Origin: Bacteroidota bacterium
GTDB taxonomy: Bacteria > Bacteroidota > Ignavibacteria > UBA10030 > UBA8401
Direction of reading: 5' to 3'
Length of the DNA stretch: 64,000 nt
NCBI GenBank assembly: GCA_027622375.1
Contig: JAQCAB010000007.1
Coordinates: 17,419-81,418, forward strand
Below, in pieces: positions 56,281-64,000 of this stretch (the stretch's first letter is position 1; each line of letters begins with the position of its first letter). The position numbers were made by a program, and so were the translations under genes. The notes under the pieces were generated by a model, which made no database searches, was not told the origin of the DNA, and was given only the letters and a program-made list of their open reading frames with translations.

Positions 56281-57384
56281 ATGACGATAAAACAACTATT
56301 ATTTGAACTTGAAAAATGGATACCTCCTCAAATTTCTTGGCAAAAAGATAATGTTGGCCTGCAAACCGGAAATCCACAATCAAAATTAAAAAATATTTTA
56401 CTTTCTCTTGATTTAGATTTAGAGATTGTAAAAGAAGCAAAATTAAAATCTGCAAATTTAATAATTTCGCACCATCCCCTATTTTTTAATTTACCAAAAA
56501 ATATTACTCCGCAAACTTTACAAGGTAAAATTGCAACTGAATTAATTCAAAATAATATTTGTAGTTACGCAGCACACACAAATTTAGATAGTGTACATGG
56601 AGGTGTAAATACAACAATTGCAAATTTATTGGGATTAAAAGAAATTTCAATTTTAACTCCGCTTGAAAATAAATTATGTAAATTTATTGTTTACGTGCCA
56701 GAAAAATATTTGGAGGAAGTTGCAAATTCAATTCACTCTGCAGGTGGAGGAATGTTTTTGAAATATGATAAATGTAGTTTCCGCTCAAAAGGGATTGGAA
56801 CTTTTAGAGGAGATGAAAATTCAAAACCAGCAATTGGCAAACAAAATAAACTTGAAAGTGTTGATGAATATAAATTGGAAGTTTTGACTGAAGATTGGAA
56901 AATTTCTGAAATCTTAAAAACTGTTCGTAAAGTTCATCCTTATGAAGAAGTTGCATACGATGTAATTCCGCTCGAAAACAAACATCATTATTTTGGATTA
57001 GGCGCAATCGGAAATTTGAAAAATAAATTATCAAAAGAAAACTTTTTAAAATTTGTAAAAAATAAATTAATATCTAAATCATTAAGATATTCAGGCGATA
57101 TTAAAAAAATTGAAAGAGTTGCAATTTGTGGTGGCTCAGGATCAAAATATATTTTAAACGCAATCCAAAATGGAGCCGATGCATTTATTACTTCCGATTT
57201 AAGTTATCACATTTTTCAAGATTATAGTGATAAGATTCTTTTAATTGATGCCGGGCATTATGAAACTGAAAATCATGTTTTAAAATCTTTAAAGAAAAAG
57301 TTAGATGAAGTTATAAAATCAAAAAATAGCAGCACAAAAGTTTTTATCAGCAATAAAATGAAAAATCCCATATCATATTTTTAA
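56281..57384 (+). CDS. Nif3-like dinuclear metal centre protein with PII-like insert
   Basis: The 367-residue protein matches the long Nif3/YqfO type: 'MTIKQLLFELEKWIPPQISWQKDNVGLQTG' at the start, 'LIISHHPLFFNLPKNI' and 'AAHTNLDSVHGGVN' as metal sites, a CutA/PII-like insert (about residues 135-235, 'FIVYVPEKYLEEVANSIHSAGGG', 'KVHPYEEVAYDV') and the C-terminal 'VAICGGSGSKYILNAIQNGADAFITSDLSYH' with 'IDAGHYETEN'. Members bind two metal ions; GTP cyclohydrolase I type 2 activity has been proposed but is not settled. It is followed 12 bp later by the zinc-ribbon protein, its usual partner in many bacteria. Confidence 0.9.
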   Translation: MTIKQLLFELEKWIPPQISWQKDNVGLQTGNPQSKLKNILLSLDLDLEIVKEAKLKSANLIISHHPLFFNLPKNITPQTLQGKIATELIQNNICSYAAHTNLDSVHGGVNTTIANLLGLKEISILTPLENKLCKFIVYVPEKYLEEVANSIHSAGGGMFLKYDKCSFRSKGIGTFRGDENSKPAIGKQNKLESVDEYKLEVLTEDWKISEILKTVRKVHPYEEVAYDVIPLENKHHYFGLGAIGNLKNKLSKENFLKFVKNKLISKSLRYSGDIKKIERVAICGGSGSKYILNAIQNGADAFITSDLSYHIFQDYSDKILLIDAGHYETENHVLKSLKKKLDEVIKSKNSSTKVFISNKMKNPISYF

Positions 57385-57396
57385 AAGGAGCTTTAG

Positions 57397-58137
57397 TTGA
57401 AAGAAACATTAGTTTTATTATACGCATTACAAAAAGTAGATTCTTTGCTTCAAGAATTAGAAGAAGAAAAAGGTGATTTGCCTCAGGTTGTAAATTCGTT
57501 GCAAAATGATATCACTGCTTTAATCCAACAAAAAGAAGATTTACGAAATCAAATTGATAGTTTAAAAATTTCGCGTGAGAGATCAGATACTGATATTCTA
57601 TCTTTTAAAGAAAAAATTGATAAATATCGTGAGCAGCAATTTCAAGTTCGCAATAATCGTGAGTATGATGCATTAACAAAAGAAATTGATTTCTCAACTG
57701 ATCAAATTTCAACTTTGGAAAGAGAATTTTTAGAAGCAGAGGGAAAGCTTGAAGTTTTTGTTCATGATTTAGCTGCTTTAGAAAATAAAATAAAAGAAGA
57801 TGAATCTCTACTAAACGAGAAAAATACTGAACTTGAAATATTATCAAAAGAAACCGAAGCTGAAGAATTAAAATATAAACATCAGCGCGAAAAATTAATT
57901 GTTCGATTAGATCAAGAAATAGTCGAGAGATACGAAAGAATTAAAATTGCAAGAAGAGGAAAAGCAGTTTCCCCAATTCGTAAAAATGCTTGCGGTGGAT
58001 GCAACAATCGCATTCCCCCACAACATGTTTTTGAAATTAACCTTTCTCAAAACCTGTATATTTGCGGCCATTGCGGTAGAGTTATTGTAAGCCAAGAAGT
58101 TTCTGATGATGCAAATCGATTAGAAAATTTATCGTAA
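57397..58137 (+). CDS. Coiled-coil zinc-ribbon protein (DUF164/CT398 family)
   Basis: The 246-residue protein starts with TTG; AAGGAG six bases upstream fixes the start. Residues 1-175 are a long coiled coil rich in Glu, Lys and Gln. The C-terminus has a four-cysteine zinc ribbon, 'NACGGCNNRIPPQHVFEI' and 'LYICGHCGRVIV'. The family includes Chlamydia CT398 and mycobacterial/Helicobacter relatives that bind sigma-54 or nucleic acid; the general role is not known. Adjacency to Nif3 and rnpB is widely conserved. Confidence 0.88.
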   Translation: MKETLVLLYALQKVDSLLQELEEEKGDLPQVVNSLQNDITALIQQKEDLRNQIDSLKISRERSDTDILSFKEKIDKYREQQFQVRNNREYDALTKEIDFSTDQISTLEREFLEAEGKLEVFVHDLAALENKIKEDESLLNEKNTELEILSKETEAEELKYKHQREKLIVRLDQEIVERYERIKIARRGKAVSPIRKNACGGCNNRIPPQHVFEINLSQNLYICGHCGRVIVSQEVSDDANRLENLS

Positions 58138-58152
58138 ATTTGTAAGTCGTAG

Positions 58153-58553
58153 AAAGGTCTATCAGGCAATTGCTCAAAATAAGTGAAAACTTTTTTTGAG
58201 AGGAAAGTCCGAACTCCGAAGAGAAAAGTGCTGGATAACATCCAGGAAGAGAAATCTTACGGAAAGTGTCACAGAAAAAAAACCGTTTCGATTGCAAAAT
58301 CGGAATAAGGGTGAAAAGGTGCGGTAAGAGCGCACCGGTTATGCAGTGATGTGTAACGCATGATAAACCCCACTTGGAGCAAGACCATGTAAATTTTGTT
58401 TGTTGAAAAACTGAAGAACTTCTCGTTCAACTTTCTTTATCGAAAAACAAAATGGGTAGGTCGCTCGAGCGAGTCAGTAATGATTCGCCAAGAGGAATGA
58501 TTGCCTCTCTGCTCAAAACAGACAGACAGAATTCGGCTTATCGATAAACCTTC
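58153..58553 (+). ncRNA. rnpB: RNase P RNA, bacterial type A
   Basis: About 400 bases carry the conserved RNase P RNA blocks: GAGGAAAGTCCG at 58200-58211 (CR I, P4 5' strand), GGTAAGAGCGCACCGG near 58323, AAACCCCACTTGGAGCAAGACC near 58366 (CR IV region), TGGGTAGGTCGCTCGAG near 58452, and GACAGACAGAATTCGGCTTA near 58521 (CR V, P4 3' strand). Helix P1 closes the ends: AAGGTCTATC (58154-58163) pairs with GATAAACCTT (58543-58552) with one mismatch. It is the catalytic RNA that trims tRNA 5' leaders. It lies between the zinc-ribbon gene and recJ with no room for another gene. Confidence 0.95.
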
Positions 58554-58579
58554 TGCGACATTTTATTATCTTTAAACCA

Positions 58580-60304
58580 ATGAATCCTTCAAATTTAAAA
58601 AATTTTAAATGGGATAAATTACCCGAACCGGATAAATCAAAAATTTCCACTCTCGCTTCTGAAATTAATACATCCAAATTAATTGCACAACTTTTGTTAC
58701 AAAGAGGAGTTTCAAATTACGAGGCGGCTCGAAAATATTTTGCTCCACAAATTTTAGATTTACACGATCCTTTTTTAATGAAGGATATGGAGAAAGCAGT
58801 AAATAGAATAATTGAAGCAAAATCTAAAAATGAACATTGTTTTATTTTTGGCGATTATGATGTTGATGGAACAAATGGAACCGCTCTACTTTATTTATTT
58901 TTAAAAAATATTGGAGTAAATGTTAGTTACTACATTCCAGATAGAATTAAAGAAGGTTACGGAATTTCAATTTTAGGAATTGATGAAGCTAAAAATAAAT
59001 CTACCAAATTAATTATTGCGGTTGATTGCGGAATTAATGAAGTTGAAAATGTTAATTATGCAAAAAGTTTTGACATTGATTTTATTATTTGTGATCATCA
59101 TGAAGTTGGAGAAGTTTTACCAAATGCAGTTGCGGTTTTAGATCCACTTCAAAATGATTGTAATTATCCTTTTAAATATTTGTGCGGTTGCGGAGTTGCA
59201 TTTAAATTAATTCAGGCAATAAATCTTAAACTGAATTTAAAAATTGATTTACTTCCCTATTTAGATTTTGTTGCTGTTGCAATTGGTGCTGATATTGTTC
59301 CTATTATTGACGAAAATAGAATTTTGATGCAACTTGGAATTGATCATCTAAAAATATCACCAAACTTGGGATATAAAAAATTAATGATTGCTGCTAATAT
59401 TAATCAACAAAAACTTACAAATTGGAATATTGTTTTTGGATTAGCGCCACGTATAAATGCTGTCGGAAGATTAGGTAAAGCAACCCGCGCGGTTGAATTA
59501 TTTATTTCCGATTCAGAAGTAAATGCTGATGAACTTTCAAACGAAATGAATAAAGAAAACACGTTGCGTAAAAATATTCAAGAGCAAACTGTTAGTGAAG
59601 CAATTGAGATGTATGAAACAAATCCCAATTTGAAAAATGGAAACGTAATTTTGCTCTATAATGATTCTTGGCATCCCGGTGTTATCGGGATTGTTGCTTC
59701 AAAATTGGTTGAAACTTATTACTTACCGACAATTATTTTGACTAAAGTTGATAAAATTGCAAAAGGTTCTTGCAGATCAATTTCTGATGTAAATATTTAT
59801 GATGCGCTTCATAATTTTAATAATTTAATATTAAATTTTGGTGGGCATGTTGTTGCTGCCGGACTATCAATTGAAATTGAAAAAATAAATATCCTAAGAG
59901 ATGAATTGAGTAATTACTTTAAAAATATTTTAACTGATGATATTCGTATCCCAAAAATAAAAGTTGATGCTGTAGTTAAATTGGATGAAATTGATAATAC
60001 TTTTTTAAAATCTATTTTTAGATTTGCCCCTTATGGACCACAAAATATGGCACCAACTTTTGTATCAAAAAATATTCGTTTTAATGAAAACGTAAAATTA
60101 CAGAAAAATAATACTTTTAAAGCAACTTTAAATATAAATGATCGTTTGATTGATTGCATAAGTTTTAACAATTTAGAAATGTTTGAGATGGCAAAAACCA
60201 AAAAATATTTTGATATTCTATTTGAGTTTAATGAAAATGATTACAACGGAAGAGTTACACCACAAATTAAATTAAAGCAAATTAAATTTAGCGAAAATAA
60301 TTAA
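58580..60304 (+). CDS. recJ: Single-stranded-DNA-specific exonuclease RecJ
   Basis: The 574-residue protein is full length with the DHH/DHHA1 motifs: 'FIFGDYDVDGTNGTALL' (motif I), 'IIAVDCGINE' (II), 'FIICDHHEVGE' (III, DHH), and 'FGGHVVAAGLSIEIEKI' in the DHHA1 domain, followed by the OB-like domain. RecJ degrades single-stranded DNA 5' to 3' in recombination and repair. It is followed by ruvC after one base and then ruvA, forming a recombination operon. Confidence 0.96.
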   Translation: MNPSNLKNFKWDKLPEPDKSKISTLASEINTSKLIAQLLLQRGVSNYEAARKYFAPQILDLHDPFLMKDMEKAVNRIIEAKSKNEHCFIFGDYDVDGTNGTALLYLFLKNIGVNVSYYIPDRIKEGYGISILGIDEAKNKSTKLIIAVDCGINEVENVNYAKSFDIDFIICDHHEVGEVLPNAVAVLDPLQNDCNYPFKYLCGCGVAFKLIQAINLKLNLKIDLLPYLDFVAVAIGADIVPIIDENRILMQLGIDHLKISPNLGYKKLMIAANINQQKLTNWNIVFGLAPRINAVGRLGKATRAVELFISDSEVNADELSNEMNKENTLRKNIQEQTVSEAIEMYETNPNLKNGNVILLYNDSWHPGVIGIVASKLVETYYLPTIILTKVDKIAKGSCRSISDVNIYDALHNFNNLILNFGGHVVAAGLSIEIEKINILRDELSNYFKNILTDDIRIPKIKVDAVVKLDEIDNTFLKSIFRFAPYGPQNMAPTFVSKNIRFNENVKLQKNNTFKATLNINDRLIDCISFNNLEMFEMAKTKKYFDILFEFNENDYNGRVTPQIKLKQIKFSENN

Positions 60305-60305
60305 A

Positions 60306-60848
60306 ATGATAATTCTTGGAATTGATCCCGGTTCATTAGTTACAGGTTACGGTGTAATATCAAATCAAAATCGTATTTATAAAATGCTGGATGTCGGAGT
60401 TATAAAAAACAATCCCGCAAGTAATATGTCCGAAAGATTAAATTTAATTTATACCGATTTAAAAAAAATAATTAAAAAATTTAATCCGACTGAAATTGCA
60501 ATTGAGACAGCATTTTATGGCAAAAATGTTCAATCGGCATTAAGGATTGGTGAAGTTCGCGGGGTTTTACTTTTAATTGCAGCGCAATCTAATTTACCAA
60601 TTTTTGAATATTCTCCACGCTCGATTAAAAAAGCTGTAACCGGAAATGGAAATGCAACTAAACATCAAATTCAATTTATAATGAGTAAAACATTTGGAAT
60701 GAAAACGCTTCCAAAGTATTTTGATTCCACTGATGCACTTGCAATTGCGCTTTGCCACTCTCACAGAACTTCGAACACAAAAAAAGTTTTTAAAGATTGG
60801 AAGTCATACATTCAAGAGCATCCTGAAAAAATTTTAAAAAGAAATTAA
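60306..60848 (+). CDS. ruvC: Holliday junction endonuclease RuvC
   Basis: The 180-residue protein has the four acidic active-site positions in 'ILGIDPGSLVTGYG' (Asp near 5), 'EIAIETAFYGKNVQSALRIGE' (Glu near 66) and the C-terminal 'DSTDALAIALCHSH' (Asp residues near 141). RuvC cuts four-way junctions symmetrically once RuvAB has moved them. It is flanked by recJ and ruvA without spacing; ruvB is not in the window. Confidence 0.97.
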   Translation: MIILGIDPGSLVTGYGVISNQNRIYKMLDVGVIKNNPASNMSERLNLIYTDLKKIIKKFNPTEIAIETAFYGKNVQSALRIGEVRGVLLLIAAQSNLPIFEYSPRSIKKAVTGNGNATKHQIQFIMSKTFGMKTLPKYFDSTDALAIALCHSHRTSNTKKVFKDWKSYIQEHPEKILKRN

Positions 60849-61445
60849 ATGATTACTTCGCTTCGTGGAAAATTAATAAAAAAATCTCCGACAGAAATTA
60901 CTATTGAAGCAAATAATATTGGATACTCAGTTTTTATACCTTTTTCCACTTTTGAAAAACTACCTTCTTTAAATTCAGAAGTTTTTTTGCACACTCATTT
61001 AATTATAAAAGAAGATGCACATAATTTATTTGGATTTTATACTGAAGAAGAACTTGTAATGTTTAAATTGTTAATTACAGTTTCCGGTATTGGTCCAAAA
61101 ATTGCGCAAACAATTTTATCAGGCTCTAAACCAAACGAAATTCAAAATTCAATTTCAAATGGAGATTTAACTTCTTTAACTTTAACTCCGGGAATTGGTA
61201 AAAAAACTGCCGAAAGATTAATTTTAGAATTGCGTGATAAGGTTTCAAAATTAATTCCGACAACTCAAACATCTTTAACAAATAATTCAACTCGTAACGA
61301 AGCAATAAGTGCGCTAATTTCTCTTGGGTACAATAGACAAAAAGCTGAAAATACAGTTTTGAAAGTTTTAGGAAATAATAAATCTAAAGAGTTAACTATT
61401 GAAAATTTATTAAAAGAGTCATTAAAATTATTGACTCAGGAATAA
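60849..61445 (+). CDS. ruvA: Holliday junction DNA helicase subunit RuvA
   Basis: The 198-residue protein has the OB fold ('MITSLRGKLIKKSPTEITIEANNIGYSVFIP'), 'EELVMFKLLITVSGIGPKIAQTILS', the second helix-hairpin-helix 'LTLTPGIGKKTAERLILELRDKV', and the C-terminal domain III that contacts RuvB. RuvA tetramers hold the Holliday junction. The ATG follows the ruvC stop codon directly. Confidence 0.97.
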   Translation: MITSLRGKLIKKSPTEITIEANNIGYSVFIPFSTFEKLPSLNSEVFLHTHLIIKEDAHNLFGFYTEEELVMFKLLITVSGIGPKIAQTILSGSKPNEIQNSISNGDLTSLTLTPGIGKKTAERLILELRDKVSKLIPTTQTSLTNNSTRNEAISALISLGYNRQKAENTVLKVLGNNKSKELTIENLLKESLKLLTQE

Positions 61446-63920
61446 TTAAAAAACTATACTCATCCCAATTGCTGGGAAAAATGGCAATCCGTAAGTAACG
61501 CGTTCCTTAATCTCTCCCGTTTCTCTATCGACATAGAAACTTTTTTGCTGTTCATTTTTGTGATTATAAATATTTGTTATATCAATATAAAATGACCAAG
61601 GCAAATTAAACCATCTTGGATAAGTTGTAAGTCTTATATCAAGCGAGTGATACATTTTTAAACGACCGGTGTAAGATTGTTTTTCGTAGTCAATATCCAG
61701 TATAACTTTTCCTTTTGAGTCGACCAGAATTGTATCATTTTTTGTACTGATCCTTGGTTTTAAACCAATTGCATTTGCAAAAGGTCTTCCGGAGCGTAAA
61801 GCAAAATTAATTCCTAACTCCCATTTTTCACTTAAAAGATAATTACCAACAATATTCATTGCATGTCGTTGATCGTAAATAAATGGCGAAATAATACCGT
61901 TGCGCTCACGCTCTGCAACTGATAAAGCATAACTTATCCAACCCGAAAATTCATCATTCTGATACGATTGTATTTTTTGGATTATAAATTCAATTCCGTA
62001 AGCAATCCCTTTTGCATCGTTAATTGGTGTGCGTGTTATTGAATCTCCTTCTACTTTTGTGGGTTGCGACCAGCCTTCGCGAGTATAAATATTTTTATCC
62101 GCGAGTCTTTCTACTTTGTAAACTTTCCCTTTTAATATTTCTGGAACAATTAAATTCGAAAAATTTTTTAAATATGTTTCAGTTTTAAATTGCCATTCAG
62201 AATTCAACATTCTGTCAATCCCTAAAATATAATGAACTGCTTTTTCAGCATCCAGATTTTTAAATGTTTCGGTATTATATCTCAAATTTTGATTTGAAAT
62301 TTGTTTATCCATCCCGGGAGATTGATAATATAAACCATAAGCTCCACGCAATGTGGTGATATTATCTAAAGCATAAGTAACATTAAATCTTGGAGATAAT
62401 CTTGATTCATTTAAAAATTCATAAATATCATATCTAATTCCAGTTTGAAAATATAATTTAGGAGTTATTTTAATTTTATCCTGCAAGTATAAATTTATCC
62501 TGTCATAATTTACAGTTGATACAAAATTTTTTGGTAAAGTAAATCTGCCGCTACTTTCCGCAAAATCTATAAAAGCCTGATCGTAAGTTATATATTGGAT
62601 TTGTTCGGTTGTTAATAAATCAAATCCACCACCAAATTCAATAGTGTTATTTCCGAGATTGATAATTGTGTTATTAGTGAATGTGGTTTTTAAGTAATTA
62701 AAACTATAATCAACGCCAAACTCAAAAAAACGGATTCCCAAAGTATCAAATTTTTCAAGTTTAAAATCGTTTTGCGAAGGGTCAACTACTGTTGCATCAA
62801 AGGCACCGAGTCCCTGATTTTGATACCATGAATATTGTGTCAAAGAAATTATTTTATCAGTTGGATTAAATTGCCAACTAATTCCACTCAAAATATTTTT
62901 CGATTCATCATCAATACTAATTGAACCGGGGCGCGGATTATTTTCTCCGGACATAAATTTTACAGCGTCTTTTGAATAAATTCCATTATAAATAATTTTA
63001 TTATTCTCATTAATTGGAATTGCAATTTTTGACTGTACATCTGTAAAATTTGGTAGCGCCACATCTCCATCAACTAACTTTAATGATTTTATTATCGGAC
63101 TTAAAATTAAATCGTAATATGTTCTTCTTGAAGAAATAAGCCATGTAGAATTTAAAGGTAAATTACCTTCAAAAATTAAATTTGCATTTGTAATGCTTGT
63201 ATTTATTTTACCTTTTAAAATGTTTGTTGATTGCCCTTCTCTATTTTTAATATCTAAAACAGCCGAAAGTCGATCGCCGTACTTTACATTAAATCCTCCG
63301 GTTTGCAAATTTACTTCACTTACCGTTTCGGGGTTAAACATCGAAATAAATCCGTATAATCTGTAAGGATTAATAATTTCAAAACCATCAATTGAGATTA
63401 AATTTTGATCGGGTGTTGAACCGCGAATTACAAGTTGTGATGAAAAATCAGACACACTTAAAACTCCCGGTAGCGATGTAAGGCTTCTTAAAACATCTTC
63501 AGCTTTGCCTGGTAAAAACTTTGCTTCGCGTGGCGTAATTGATAAAACACTTACTCTTGAATCTTCCATTGATTGTCTCCGACTCGAGCTAATTTCTACA
63601 GTTCCTAACTCAACAACTGATTGTTCTAAAAAGATTCTTAAATTTATATTCTCATTTTTTTTGATTTCAATTTTAATTGTATCGGTTTGCTTATAACCAA
63701 TTGCACGCACTTCAACTAAATATTTTCCTGCAGGAATATTTTCAATAAGAAATCTACCAGATATATCAGTAGTTGCACCTAATTTACTTCCATTTAATAT
63801 TACATTAACACCTATTAACCCCTCGTTCCGCTCATTGAATACTATACCGCTAAATGCCCCAGTTTGTGTAAATAAATTTTGGGAAATAAGTAGAGTGATA
63901 AATAAAATTTTAATAATCAT
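61446..63920 (-). CDS. TonB-dependent receptor with carboxypeptidase-regulatory-like domain
   Basis: The 824-residue protein has a signal peptide ('MIIKILFITLLISQNLFTQ'), then a CarboxypepD_reg-like domain (about residues 22-100, 'GIVFNERNEGLIGVNVILNGSKLGATTDISGRF') and a plug domain ('VLRSLTSLPGVLSVSDFSSQLVIRGSTPDQNLISIDGFEI'). A 22-strand-type beta barrel follows, ending in 'FPAIGMSIVF'. This is the SusC-like N-terminal layout of Bacteroidota-type receptors, but it is shorter than SusC and no susD gene lies next to it. It imports an unknown ligand using TonB energy. It converges with ruvA with no gap: their stop codons are adjacent. Confidence 0.9.
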   Translation of the reverse strand: MIIKILFITLLISQNLFTQTGAFSGIVFNERNEGLIGVNVILNGSKLGATTDISGRFLIENIPAGKYLVEVRAIGYKQTDTIKIEIKKNENINLRIFLEQSVVELGTVEISSSRRQSMEDSRVSVLSITPREAKFLPGKAEDVLRSLTSLPGVLSVSDFSSQLVIRGSTPDQNLISIDGFEIINPYRLYGFISMFNPETVSEVNLQTGGFNVKYGDRLSAVLDIKNREGQSTNILKGKINTSITNANLIFEGNLPLNSTWLISSRRTYYDLILSPIIKSLKLVDGDVALPNFTDVQSKIAIPINENNKIIYNGIYSKDAVKFMSGENNPRPGSISIDDESKNILSGISWQFNPTDKIISLTQYSWYQNQGLGAFDATVVDPSQNDFKLEKFDTLGIRFFEFGVDYSFNYLKTTFTNNTIINLGNNTIEFGGGFDLLTTEQIQYITYDQAFIDFAESSGRFTLPKNFVSTVNYDRINLYLQDKIKITPKLYFQTGIRYDIYEFLNESRLSPRFNVTYALDNITTLRGAYGLYYQSPGMDKQISNQNLRYNTETFKNLDAEKAVHYILGIDRMLNSEWQFKTETYLKNFSNLIVPEILKGKVYKVERLADKNIYTREGWSQPTKVEGDSITRTPINDAKGIAYGIEFIIQKIQSYQNDEFSGWISYALSVAERERNGIISPFIYDQRHAMNIVGNYLLSEKWELGINFALRSGRPFANAIGLKPRISTKNDTILVDSKGKVILDIDYEKQSYTGRLKMYHSLDIRLTTYPRWFNLPWSFYIDITNIYNHKNEQQKSFYVDRETGEIKERVTYGLPFFPAIGMSIVF

Positions 63921-64000
63921 AAATATCTATTTTGACAGATTTAATAAAGATTTGGTTTAATTTTTTAAGGACTATATCTATATTTTGAAACTTTTTTTAA

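Overview
The window is about 64 kb of AT-rich, densely packed bacterial chromosome. Its proteins are rich in Lys, Ile and Asn. A TonB-dependent receptor with a carboxypeptidase-regulatory-like N-terminal domain, a TolC-type channel, secreted lipoproteins and an exo-muramidase-like protein all point to a Gram-negative cell. The combination of rpsF-rpsR-rplI without ssb, a TonB receptor with plug-fold extension, archaetidylserine-type Psd and a seven-repeat FG-GAP lipoprotein suggests the Bacteroidota/Chlorobiota/Ignavibacteria side of the tree. That placement is inference; no 16S rRNA is present. I see no insertion sequence, prophage, CRISPR array or tRNA.

Layout. 1-8 kb (+): cinA (cut by the window edge), thpR, recA, recX, an AI-2E transporter broken by a one-base frameshift, a DnaQ-like exonuclease, prs, rplY, rpsF-rpsR-rplI and a strong terminator. 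8-20 kb (-): a methyltransferase, an M24 peptidase, groES-groEL under a CIRCE-like operator, rsmI-nadE-lysine 6-aminotransferase, an aldehyde dehydrogenase, serine dehydratase, purB and a DegP-like protease. 20-24 kb (+): cystathionine beta-synthase and gamma-lyase, a beta-carbonic-anhydrase-like protein and an EEP nuclease. 24-32 kb (-): a complete TetR/HlyD/ABC/TolC/ABC-2 efflux operon ending in a phospholipid-methyltransferase-like gene.

32-48 kb is an amino-acid and peptide catabolism region. It holds a tryptophanase and a tyrosine phenol-lyase (separable by active-site residues), a class III aminotransferase, a DmpA-type peptidase, a methylmalonate-semialdehyde-type dehydrogenase, a DUF4198 protein, a secreted esterase, an amino-acid/dicarboxylate symporter, an M1 peptidase, a NamZ-like muramidase and acetyl-CoA synthetase. 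The most striking gene is a close relative of chlamydial CADD, the self-sacrificing p-aminobenzoate synthase. It keeps all six metal ligands and the sacrificial Tyr and Lys, and lies 9 bp upstream of tyrosine phenol-lyase.

48.6-49.9 kb (+) is the tandem-repeat FG-GAP lipoprotein. 49.9-56.1 kb (-) is one tightly packed ten-gene unit: psd, pssA, purS, purQ, two TatA/B-like genes (one only 58 codons), gatA, sucD with an odd lysine-rich tail, ndk and a Nudix gene. 56.3-61.4 kb (+) carries a Nif3-like protein, a zinc-ribbon coiled-coil protein, the RNase P RNA gene, recJ, ruvC and ruvA. A large TonB-dependent receptor (-) closes the window.

Read together, the genes describe a heterotroph that takes up peptides and amino acids. 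It cuts them with M1, M24 and DmpA peptidases and feeds Trp, Tyr, Ser, Lys and sulfur amino acids to pyruvate, ammonia and acyl-CoA.
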